NCBI RefSeq assembly: GCF_024679095.1
Contig: NW_026110573.1
Span: 186,001-250,000 of the forward strand
Reading direction: 5' to 3'
DNA: 64,000 nucleotides
DNA from: Eriocheir sinensis
Lineage: Eukaryota; Arthropoda; Malacostraca; Decapoda; Varunidae
Under the pieces are notes generated by a model. The model was given only the letters and a program-made list of their open reading frames with translations, was not told where the DNA came from and did no database searches. This document shows, piece by piece, positions 11,201-24,100 of this stretch. Made by a program: the position numbers and the translations under genes. Position 1 is the stretch's first letter. Each line of letters begins with the position of its first letter.

Positions 11201-12300
11201 CATTACCTGGAAACACAACACACAACATTACCTGGAAAGGAGACATATAAAAAAATATTACCTTGAAAGGGAACATATCACACAACATTACCTTAAAAGG
11301 AAACATATCACACAACATTACCTTAAAAGGAAACATATCACAACATTTCCTAGGAAACATATCAAATAACATTACATTTAAAGTGAACATATCACACAAC
11401 ATTACCTGGAAAGGAAACATACCACACAACATTACCTTAAAAGGAAACATATCACACAACATTACCTTAAAATGAAACATATCACACAACATTTCATTTT
11501 ACGGAAACTTAGCACAGAACTTTTCCTGGAAAAGGAACATATCACACATCATTACCTTTAAACATATCACACAACATTACCTGGAAACATATCACACAAC
11601 ATTACCTGGAAAACATATCACACAACATTACCTGGAGAACATATCACACAACGCAACATAACCTGGAGAAACATATCACAAAATTACCTGGAAACATATC
11701 ACACAACATTGCCGAAACATATCACAACATTACTTGGAGAAACATATCACACAACATTACTTGAAGGCTTATCACACAACATTACCTGGAATAAACTTAT
11801 CACACAACATTACCTGGAAACATATCACAACATTGCCTGGAAACATATCACACGACATTGTGGCAAACATATCACAACATTACCTGGAAACATATCACAC
11901 AACATTACCTGGAAACATATCACACAACATTACCTGGAGCATATCACACAACATTACCTGGAAACATATCACACAACAGTACCTGGAAACATATCACACA
12001 ACATTGCACCGTGAAACATATCACACGACATTACCTGGAAACATATCACACTACATTACCTGGAAACATATCACACGACATTACCTGGAAACATATCACA
12101 CGGCATTACCTGGAAACATATCAAACGACATTACCTGGAAACAAATCACGACATTACCTGAAAACATATCACACAACATTACCTGGTGAAACATATCACA
12201 CAACATTACCTTAAAACATATCACACAACATTACCTGGAACATATCACACAACATTTCCTTTTAAGGAAACATAACACTAACATTGCCTAAAGGAACATA
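8281..12300 (+). repeat. 25-bp satellite (sat1), core block
   Basis: Monomer CATATCACACGACATTACCTGGAAA, one orientation throughout, with frequent 19-24 base truncated variants lacking CACA or GG. From about 8.3 to 10.9 kb most copies carry ACGACATT; from about 10.9 kb ACAACATT takes over. Short blocks near 11.0-11.2 kb have a CATTACATTACGTGG variant. Periodic translations such as ETYHTTLPGNISH are repeat artefacts. Confidence 0.95.
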
Positions 12301-15114
12301 TCACACAACATTACCTGGAAACATATCACACAACATTACCTGAAACATATCACACAACATTACCTGGAGAAACATATCACACAACATTACCTGGAGAGAA
12401 CATATCACACAACATTACCTGGAGAAACATATCATACAAATTACCTGGAAACATATCACACAACATTACGGAAAACATATCACACAACATTACTTGGAGG
12501 TAACATATCACACAACATTACTTGAAAGAAACTTATCACACAACATTACCTGGAGAATAAACTTATCACACAACATTACCTGGAAGAACATTCATACAAC
12601 ATTACAAACATATCACACAACATTACCTGGATAGTAAACATATCACACAACATTACCTGGAAACATATAACACAGCATTACCTGGAAGACATTTCATACA
12701 ACATTACCTGGATAGTAAACATATCACACAACATTACCTGGATAGTAAACATATCACACAACATTACATGGAGAGGGAACATATCACACAACATTACCTG
12801 GAGAGGGAACATTTCACATAACATTACCTGGAGAGGAAACATATCACACAACATTACAATGAAAGGAAACTTATCACACAACATTACCTGGAGAGGGAAC
12901 ATATCACACACCGTTACCTGAAAAAGAACATATCACACAACATTACCTGGAGAGGTAACATGTCACACAACGTTACCTGGAGAGGGAACATATCACACAA
13001 CATTAACTGGAGAGCATATCACACAACATTACCTGAAAAAGAACATATCACACAACATTACCTGGAGAGGGAACATATCACAACATTACCTGGAGAGGTA
13101 ACATATCACACAACATTACCTGGATAGTAAGCATATCACACAACATTACCTGGAGAGAAACATATCACACAACATTACCTGGAGAAACGTATCACACAAC
13201 ATTACCTGGAAAGGAACATATCACACAACGTTACCTGAAAAAACATATCACACAACATTACCTGGAGAGGGAGCATATCACACAACGTTACCTGGAGAGG
13301 GAACATATCACACAACATTACCTGGAGAGGGAACATATCACACAACGTTACCTGAAAAAGAACATATCACACAACATTACCTGCAAAGGGAACATATAAC
13401 ACAACATTACCTGGAAAGGGAACATATAACACAACATAACCTGGAAAGGGAACATATCACACAACATTACCTGGAAAGGGAACATATCACACAACATTAC
13501 CTGCAAGAGACATATAACACAACATTACCTGGAAAGAGACATATCACACAACATTACCTGGAAAGGAACATATCACACAACATTACCTGGAAAGGAACAT
13601 ATAACACAACATTACCTGGAAGGAACATATCACACAACATTACCTGGAAGGGAACATATCACACAACATTACCTGGAAAGGGAACATATAACACAACATT
13701 ACCTGGAAAGGAACATATCACACAACATTACCTGGAAAGAGACATATCACACAACATTACCTGGAAAGGGAACATATCACACAACATTACTGGAAAGGGA
13801 ACATATCACAACATTACCTGGAAAGGAACATATCACACAACATTACCTGCAAGGAACATATAACACAACATTACCTGCAAGGGAACATATCACACAACAT
13901 TACCTGGAAAGTGAACATATCACACAACATTACCTGCAAATGGAACATATCACACAACATTACTTGGAGAGGGAAAATATCACACAACATTACCTGGAGG
14001 AACATATCACACAACATTACCTGGAAGAACATATCACACAACATTACCTGGAGAGAACATATCACAACATTACCTGGAGAACATATCACACAACATTACC
14101 TGGAAAGGAACATATCACACAACATTACCTGGAGGAACATATCACACAACATTACCTGGAGAGGAACATATCACACAACATTACCTGGAAAGGAACATAT
14201 CACACAACATTACCTGGAAGAACATATCACACAACATTACCTGGAAGAACATATCACAACATTACCTGGAAGGAACATATCACACAACATTACCTGGAAA
14301 GGGAACATATCACACAACATTACCTGAAAGGAACATATCACACAACATTACCTGGAGAAACATATCACACAACATTACCTGGAAAACATATCACACAACA
14401 TTACCTTGAAGGAACATATCACACAACATTACCTGGAAAGGAACATATCACACAACATTACCTGGAAAGGAACATATCACACAACATTACCTGGAGAAAC
14501 ATATCACACAACATTACCTGGAGAAACATATCACGCAACATTACCTGGAAAACATATCACAACATTACCTGGAAAACATATCACACAACATTACCTGGAA
14601 AGAACATATCACACAACATTACCTGGAAAGGGAACATATCACACAACATTACCTGGACAGGAACATATCACACAACATTACCTGGAAAGGGAACATATCA
14701 CACAACATTACCTGGAAAGAACATATCACACAACATTACCTGGAAGAAACATATCACACAACATTACCTGGAGGAACATATCACACAACATTACCTGGAA
14801 AAACATATCACACAACATTACCTGGAAAGAACATATCACACAACATTACCTGGAAAGAAACATATCACACAACATTACCTGGAAAAACATATCACACAAC
14901 ATTACCTGGAGAAGAAACATATCACACAACATTACCTGGAGAAGAAACATATCACACAATAGTACCTGAAGAGATAACATATCACACAACATTACCTGGA
15001 GAGAAAAAATACACACAACTTACCTGGAAAGGAAACATATCACACAACATTACCTGGAAAGGATAAATATCACACAACATTACCTGGAAAGGAAACATAT
15101 CACACAACATTACA
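12301..15114 (+). repeat. sat1, expanded 28-31-bp monomer block
   Basis: The same monomer with an inserted purine stretch before ACATATC (GAGAGGG, AAAGG or AAAGGG), lengthening the unit to about 28-31 bases. The change is gradual from about 11.2 kb. A 340-residue frame at 13940-14962 arises only because many copies are 30 bases long. The array stops abruptly at about 15114. Confidence 0.93.
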
Positions 15115-18100
15115 CCCCCGCCACCTCCACCTACTATCTATCGAACGCCTCCACCGCCTCCTACTGTCCCTCGCACGCCACCCCCGCCACCGCCTCCTTC
15201 TGTCCCTCGCACGCCATCCACGCCCCCGTCTCTTCCTGTCCCTCGCACGCCACCCAAGCCATCGCCTCCTCTTGTCCCTCGCACGCCACCCAAGCCACCG
15301 CCTCCTCCTGTCCCTCCCACACCTCCCACGCCACCGCCTCCTCCTGTCCCCCGGACCACCCCCGCCACCGCTTCCTTCTGTCCCTAGCACGCCACCCCCT
15401 CCACCGCATCCTCCTGTCCCTCGCACGACACCCACGCCCCGTCTCCTCTGTCCCTCGCACGCCACCCAAACCACCGCCTCCTTCTGTCCCTCAAACGCAA
15501 CCCACGCCCCCGTCTCCTCTGTCCCTCGCGCCAACCCCGCCACCGCCTGATTCTGTTCCTCACACGCCATCACCGCCACCGCCTCCTCATGTCCATCGCA
15601 CGCCACCCCGCCACCTTCCTCCTGTCCCTCGCACGCCAACCCGCCGCCTCCTCCTTCCCTCGCACACAACCCCCACCTCCAGTCATTCGCTCGCCATCCG
15701 CCCTCGCCTCCTCCTCTCCCCCACGCCATTCTCGCCACCGCCTCTTCTGTCCCTCCTGCCTCCACCCCTCGCCACCGACTCCTCCAGTCTTTCAAACACC
15801 ACCCCAGCCACCGCCGCCTCCTGTCCCACCGCCGCCACCCACGCCAACACCTCCTCCTGTCCATCGCATGCCACCACCGCCAACACCTTCTCCTGTCCCT
15901 CCCCTCGCATCTCACGCCACCGCCTACTCCGGTCCCTCGCACGCCACCCACGCCACCTCCTCCTGTCCCTCACACTCCACCCCCGCCGCCACTTCCTCCT
16001 GTCCCACGACCGTCACACCCGCCACCGTCTCCTCCTATCTATCCACGCCGCCACCACCCCCTACTGTCCCTCGCAAGCTACCACCGCCACCGCCTTCTAC
16101 TGTCCCTCGAGCGCCACCCCCGCCACCGCCTCCTCCTCCAGACGTCCTCCGCCGCCACCGCCTCCTAATGTCCCTCCAGACATCACCCCGCAAAAGCCTC
16201 CTCCTGTCCTCGCTCACTTCGCCAACGCCACCGCCTCCTCCTGTCTGTCGCACGCCACCCCGCCACCTCCTCTTCCTGTCCCTCCCTAGCCAGACACACC
16301 TCCTCCTATCTATCGAAAAGACATCCCAGCCACCGCCTCCTTCTGTCCTTCCCGCCACCCCACCACTGCCTCCTACTGTCCCTCGAACGTCACCCCCCAC
16401 CGCCTCCTCCTTGCATTCGCACGCCACCCGCCACCGCTTCCTACTGTCCTTCGACACCTCACCTCCACTCCTCCTGTCCCTCGCACGCCACCCACGCCGG
16501 TGCTTCCTCCTGTCCCTCCAACGATACCCACGCCACCGCCTTCTACTGTCCCTCGAACGCCAACCCGGCCAACTCCTCATCGTGATCCTCGCACTCCAAC
16601 CCGACCACCACCTCCTCGTTTTCCTCCCGCCACCCCAGCCACCGCTTCCTCCTGTCCCTCGCACGCCACCCTCCACCGCCTCCTCCTTTCCTTACACTTC
16701 AGCCCCGCCAATGCGTGCTCCTGTCTTTCGCACGTCACCACCGCCACCGCCTCCTCCTGTTTTTGTACGCTAACCCTGCCACCGCATCATTCTGTTCCTC
16801 CACGCCATACCACTACAGCCTCCTCCTGTACCTCGCACGCCACCCCCGCCACCGCGTCCTCCTGTCCCTAGCACACCAACCCCGCCGCCGCCGCACCCGG
16901 TCGCTCGCACGACACCCCCGCTCCGCCTCCTCCAGTCATTCATTCACCACCCCGCCACCGCCTAATTCTGTCCCTCTTACGCCACCACCGTTACAGCCTC
17001 CCACTGTCCCTCAGAACGCCACCCCGCAATCGCTTCCTCCTGTCCCTCCCACGCCACCACCGCCACCGCCTCCTACTCTCCCTCGAACGCCACCCCCGCC
17101 ACCGCCTCCTCCTGTCCCTCGCACTCCACCCCCGCCACCGCCTCCACCTGCCTTTTGAAAGCCACCCCCGCCAACGCCTCCTCATGTCCCTCGCACGCTG
17201 CTCCGCCACTGCCCTCTTATTTCAGGCCACGTCCTGTCCCTCCACGCCACCCCCGCCAACGCCTCCTAATGTCCTTCGCTGCCACACCCGCCACTGCCTC
17301 CTCCTGTCATTCGCACGCAACCCCCGCCACCGCCTCCTACTGTCCCTCAGGCGCCACCCCGCCACCGCCTCATCCTGTCCCTCGAACGCCACCCCAGCCA
17401 CCGCCTCCTCCTGTCCCTCGAACGCCACCCCCGCCACCGCCTCCTACTGTCCCTCAGACGCCACCGCCACCGCCTCCTACTGTCAGTCGAACGCCACACC
17501 CGCCACCGCCTCCTCCTGTCCCTCGCACGCCACCCCGCCACCGCCTCCTACTGTCCCTCGAACGCCACCCCGCCACCGCCTCCTACTGTCCCTCGAACGC
17601 CACCTCCACCGCCTCCTACTGTCCCTCAGAACGCCACTCCCGCCACCGCCTCCTACTGTCCCTCGAGCACGCCACCCCGCCACCGCCTCCTACTGTCCTC
17701 AGACACCCCCGCCACCGCCTCCTCCTGTCCCTCGAAAGCCACCCCGTCCACCGCCTCCTACTGTCCCTCAGACCACCCCGCCACCGCCTCCTCCTGTCCC
17801 TCGCTCGCCCAACCCCACCACCTCCTACTGTCCCTCGAACGCCACCCGACCACCGCCTCCTCCTTTCCCTCCTCCACCCCGCCACCGCCTCCTCCTGCTC
17901 CATCCCTCGCACGCCACCCCACCACCGCCTCCTCCTCTCCCTCGCACGCCACCCCCCATCACCGCCTCCTCCTGAGCCATCGCACGCCAGCAGATTCCGC
18001 CTCCTCCTCCCTCCCCCCCACCACCGCTGCCTCCACGTCCCTCATACGCCACCCCGCCACCACTTCTTCCTGTCCCTAACGCCACCCCCGCCACCGCCTC

Positions 18101-21100
18101 CTCCTGTCCCTCATGCGCTATCCAGCCACCGCCTTCTCCTGTCCCTCACGCGCCAGCCCTGCCACCGCCTCCTCCTTTCCCAGACATCATCACCCCTCCA
18201 CCGCGTGCTCCTGTCTTTCGCACGTCACCACCACCGCCTCCTCGCATCACCAGCCACAGGCTCCTACTGTACCTCGCACCACCCCCGCCACCGCTTCCTC
18301 CTGTCCCTCCCACTCCCCCGCCCGCCTCCTCCTGTCCCTCGCACGCCACCCCTCACTTTGCGTCAACGTACCGCCTCCTCCAGTCGTTCCTTCACCACCC
18401 CGCCACCGCCTCCTTCTCTCCCTCACACGCCACCACCGTTGCCTCCACTGTCCCTCCAGACGCCACCCCCACCATCGCTTCCTCCTGTCCCTCCCACGCC
18501 ACCCCACCGCCACCGCCTCCTACTCTCCTCGAACGCCACCCCGCCACCGCCTCCTCCTGTCCCCTCGCACTCCACCCCCGCCACCGCCTCACCTGCCTTT
18601 TGACCACCCCGCCTCCTCCCCTCGCACGCTAACTCCACCACTGCCCTCTTCTTTCCCCTGTACCTCCCGCCACTCTTCACCCACCCCGCCACCGCCTCCT
18701 ACTGTCCCTCCCCCACCCCGCCACCGCCTCCTCCTGTCCTCGAACCCACCCCGCCACCGCCTCCTCCTCTCCCTCGCACCCCACCCCGCCACCGCCTCCT
18801 CCTGTCCCTCAGACGCCACCCCCGCCACCGCCTCCTACTGTCCCTCGCGCCCCACCCCGCCACCGCCTCCTACTGTCCCTCCAACCCCACCCCGCCACCA
18901 CCTCCTACTGTCCCTCACGCCACCCCGCCACCGCCTCCTCCTGTCCCTCCCACCCCGCCACCACCTCCTGTCCCTCCAGACCCCTCCTCCTTCTCTCCCT
19001 CGCACCCACCCCCGCCACCGCCTTCTTCTCTCACTCGCACCCCACCCTCGCCACCGCCTCCTTCTCTCACTCTCACCCCTCCCCCGCCACCACCTCCTCC
19101 TCTCCCTCACCCCTCCCCGCCACCGCCTCCTCCTGTCCCTCACCCACCCCCGCCACCGCCTCCTCCTGTCCCTCGCACCCTCCCCACCACCACCTCCTCC
19201 TCCCCTCCCACCACCCCGCCACCTCCTCCTTCACGCCTGCCTCTCCTCACGCACCCCACCACCTCCTTCTCTCCCTCGCACCACCCCTCACCGCCTCCTC
19301 CTGAGCCTCACACCACCTCCCTTCCTCCTCCTGTCCCTCGCACTACCCCACCACCGCTGCCTCCTCGTCCCTCGCCACCACCCCCGCCACCACTCCTTCT
19401 GTCCCTCGCCACCCCGCCACCGCCTCCTCCTGTCCCTCACCTCCCACCACCGCCTTCTCCTGTCCCTCACGCCCCTCACCGCCTCCTCCTCTCTATCACA
19501 CCCCTCCACCACCGTCTCCTGTCCCTAGCACGGCATCCCCGCCACCGCCTCTTCCTGTCCCTAGCACGCCACCCCCACCACCGCCTCCTACTGTTCGACA
19601 CACCCCCCGCCACCGCCTCCACCTTCCCTCCCGCCATCCCGCCACCGCCTCCTACTCTCCCTCGAACGCCACCCCCGCCACCGCCTCCTCCTCTCCCTCA
19701 CCCCATCACACCGCCTCCTTCTCTCCTCACACCCCTCCCCCGCCACCGCCTCCTTCTCTCACTCCCTTCCCGCCACCGCATCCTTCTCTCCTCACCCCTC
19801 CCCCGCCACCGCCTCCATCTCTCCCCTTTCACCCACCCCGCCACCGCCTCCTTCTCTCCCTCACACCCCCCCCACCACCACCTCCTTCTCTCACTCACCC
19901 CACCCCGCCACCGCCTCCTTCTCCTCACCTCCCCGCCACCACCTCCACCTCTCCCACTCCACCCCCCCCACCACCGCCTCCACCTCCTCCTCACCCCACC
20001 CCCGCCTCCGCCTCCCACCTCTCCTCACCACCCCACCACCGCCTCCACCTCTCCAGTCACCCCACCCGCCACCTCCACCTCTCCTCCTCCACCCCTCCAC
20101 CTCCACCTCTCACTCGCACCCCGCCACCTTCTCTCCCACCACCGCCTCCTTCTCTCCTCCCACCCCTCCCCCGCCACCCTCCTTCTCTCCTCACCCCCCC
20201 CCACCACCTCCTTCTCTCCCTCACATCCCCGCCACCGCCTCCTTCTCTCCTCCACCCCCCCCACCTCCTTCTCTCACTCGCCCCACCTCCCCTCGCCACC
20301 TCCTCCTTCTCTCCTCACCCCTCCCCACCGCCTCCACCTCTCCTCCTCACCCCACCCCGCCACCGCCTCCTTCTCTCACTCACCCACCCCCCGCCACCGC
20401 CTCCACCTCTCCTCACCCCTCCCCCACCACCTCCTCCTCTCCTCACCCCACCCCACACCGCCTCTGTCTCTCACTAGCACCCCACCCCCGCCACCGCCTC
20501 CTTCTCTCACTCGTACCCCTCCCCCGCCACCGTCTCCTTCTCTCCTCCCACCCCCGCCACCACCTCCTTCTCCCTCACCACCCCACCCCACCTGCCTCCT
20601 TCTCCTCCCCGCCACTCTCCACCCCCGCCACCGCCTCCTTCTCTCACTCCACCCTCCCCGCCACCGCCTCCTTCTCCTCGCACCCCCACCACCACCTCCT
20701 TCTCTCTCACCCCCACCCTCCCGCCTCCACCTCTCCTCACTCGCCACCCCCACCGCCTCCACCTCTCCCTCTTGCCCCACCCCCGCCATACCGCCTCTTC
20801 TCCCTTTCCCTCCACCCCTCCTCCTTCACCACCCCTGCCTCCTTTTTCTCCACGCCACCGCCGCCTCTCCTCCTTCCCCCCACACCCCGCCACCTTCCCT
20901 TTCCCCTCGCACGCCACCCCCGCCACCGGCTCCCTCGCACGCTCCTTTCCCTCACGACACCTCCTCCTTTCCTCACGCCACCGCCTGCCTCCTCCTTTCC
21001 CTCGCACCCCACCCCCGCCACCGCCTCTTCCTTTCCCTCGCACGCCACCCCAGCTGCTGCCTCCTCCTTTCCTCACTTGCACACCATCCCGCCACCGCCT

Positions 21101-24100
21101 CCTCCTTTCCCTCGCACGCCATCCCGCCACCGCCTCTTCCTTTCCCTCACCCACGCCACCCCCACCGCCTCTTCCTTTCCCTCACCGGCCATCCCGCCAC
21201 CGCCTCCACCTCTCCTCCTTTCCCCTCCCCCGCCACCGCCTCCACCTCTCACTCGCACCCCCCCACCCCACCACCTCCTTCTCTCACTCACCCCTCCCCA
21301 CCACCGCCTCCTTCTCTCCTCGCACCCACCCCGCCACCGCCTCCTTCTCTCCTCACCTCCCCCACCACCGCCTCCTTCTCTCCTCACCCCACCCCGCCAC
21401 CGCCTCCTTCTCTCACCCTCCCCACCCACCTCCTTCTCTCCTCACCCCTCCCCACCACCGCCTCCTTCTCTCCTCGCACCCCCACCCACCACCTCCTCCT
21501 TCTCTCACTCCTCCCCACCCGCCTCCTCTCTCCTCCACCCCACCCCCTCCATCGCCTCTCCTCACCCCCCCCTCCCACCGCCTCCTTCTCCTCACCCCTC
21601 GCCACCTCCACCTCTTCTCACCCCCACCCCACCACCGCCTCCTCCTCTCCCTCGCACGCCACCCCGCCACCTCCTCCTTTCCCTCACTCACCACTCCCCG
21701 CCACCACCTCCTCCTCTCCTTTCCTCGCACCCCACGCCACCGCCTCCTCCTCCTCCTTTCCATCCCCACCACCGCCTCCTTCCTTTCCCTCGCACGCCAC
21801 CCCCACCGCCTCCTCCTTTCCCTCGCACGATCGCCACCACCGCCTCTTCCTTTCCCTCGCACCCAGCCCGTCGCCGCCTCCTCCTTTCTCTCACGCCACC
21901 CCGCCACCGCCTCCTCCTTCCCTTCACGCCTCCCCACCGCCTCCTCCTTCCTCGCACGCCAACCCCGTCGCCGCCTCCTCCTTTCTCGCTCGCCACCCCG
22001 CCACCGCCTCCTTTCCCTCGCACGCTAGTCCCGCCACCGCCTCTTCCTTTCCCTCGCACGCCACCCCCGCAACCGCCTCCTCCTTTTCCTCGCACGCCAC
22101 CCCCGCCACCACCTCTTCCTTTCCATCGCACGCCACCCCCGCCACCGCCTCTTCTTTTCCCTCGCACGCCACCCCCGCCACCGCCTCATCCTTTCCCTCG
22201 CACGCCAACCCCGCCACCGCCTCTTCCTTTCCCTCGCACACCATCCCCACCACCGCCTCCTCCTTTCCCTCGCACGCCACCCCCGCCACCGGCTCTTCCT
22301 TTCCCTCGCACGCCACCCCCGCCACCGCCTCCTCCTTTCCCTCGCACGCCACCCCCGCCCCAGCCTCCTCCTTTCCCTCGCACGCCATCCCCGCCACCGC
22401 CTTCTGCTTTCCCTCGCACGCCACCCCCGCCACCGCCTCCTCCTTTCCCTCGCACGCCACCCCCGCCACGGCCTCTTCCTTTCCCTCGCACACCATCCCG
22501 GCCACCGCCTCTTCCTTTCCCTCGCACGCCACCCCCGCTGCTGCCTCCTCCTTTCCCTCGCACGCCACCCCCGCTGCTGCCTCCTCCTTTCCCTCGCACG
22601 CCATCCCCGCCACCGCCTCTTCCTTTCGCTCGCACGCCACCCCCGCTGCTGCCTCCTCCTTTCCCTCGCACGCCATCCCCGCCACCGCCTCCTCCTTTCC
22701 CTCGAACGCCATCCCCGCCACCGCCTCTTCCTTTCCCTCGCACGCCACCCCCGCCACCGCCTCTTCCTTTCCCTCACGCCATCCCCACCACCGCCTCCAC
22801 CTCTCCTCACCCCTTCCCCGCCACCGCCTCCACCTCTCCTCGCACCCCACCCCACCGCCTCCACCTCTCCTCTCGCACCCTCCCCGCCACCGCCTCCACC
22901 GCCTCCTTCTCCTCACTCCCCTCCCCGCCACCGCCTCCTTCTCTCCTCGCACCCCTCCCCGCCACCGCCTCCTCTCCCTCCTTTCACCCACCCCCGCCAC
23001 CGCCTCCTTCTCTCCTCACCCCACCCCACCACCGCCTCCTTCTCTCCTCCTGCCCCACCCCCCACCGCCTCCTTCTCTCCTCACCCACCCCGCCACCACC
23101 TCCACCTCTCCCACCCCACCCCCATCGCCTCCTTCTCTCCCCACACCCCACCCACCACCGCCTCCTTCTCTCCTCCCCCACCCGCCACCGCCTCCTTCTC
23201 TCCTCACCCCACCCCACCACCTCCTTCTCTCCTTTCACCCCGCCACCGCCTCCTTCTCTCACTCATCCCACCCCCGCCACCTCCACCTCTCACTCACCCC
23301 ACCCCACCACCGCCTCCTTCTCTCAATCCCCACCCCACCACCTCCTTCTCTCCTCACACCCCACCACCGTCTCCTCCTTCTCTCCTCCCCCCACCGCCTC
23401 CTTCTCTCACCACCTCCTCCTTCTCTCACTCACCCCTCCCTCGTCAACCGCCTCCTTCTCTCCTCGCACCCCACCCCCCGCCACCGCCTCCACCTCTCAC
23501 TCCACTTCCACCCCGCCATCGCCTCCTCCTGTCATTCACGCCACCCTCGCCACCGCCTCCTCCTTCCCTCGCACACCACCCCGCCACCGCCTCTTCCTTC
23601 CCTCGCACGCCAACCCCATCGCCGCCTCCTCCTTTCTCTCACGCCACCTTCGCCACCACCTCCTCCATCCCCTCACGCCTCCCCGCCACCGCCTCCTCCT
23701 TCCCCTCGCACGCCAACCCCGTCGCCGCCTCCTCCTTTCTCTCGCTCGACACCCCCGCCACCGCCTCCTTCTTCCCCTCGCACGCCACACCCGCCACCGC
23801 CTCCTCCTTTCCCTCGCACGCCAACCCCGCCACCGCCTCTTCCTTTCCCTCGCACGCCACCCCCGCCACCGCCTCCTCCTTCCCCGCGCACGCCACCCCC
23901 GCCACCGCCTCGTCCTTTCCCTCGCACGCCACCCCCGCCACCGCCTCCTCCTTTCCCTCGCACGCCATCCCCGCCACCGCCTCCTCCTTTCCCTCGCACG
24001 CCACCCCCGCCACCGCCTCTTCCTTTCCCTCGCACGCCACTCCCGCTACCAACTCCTCCTTCCCCGCGCACGCCACCCCCGCCACCGCCTCTTCCTTTCC

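Noticed and set aside
13940..14962. 340-residue repetitive ORF in sat1
   Set aside because: It follows from 30-base monomers and ends where monomer length changes; no start context or domain.
8281..15114. CRISPR-like array
   Set aside because: Repeats are contiguous without unique spacers, and the context is eukaryotic.
15589..19528. Several long P/S-rich ORFs in sat2
   Set aside because: Frames change with each indel yet stay open because the repeat lacks stops in all frames; both strands behave alike.
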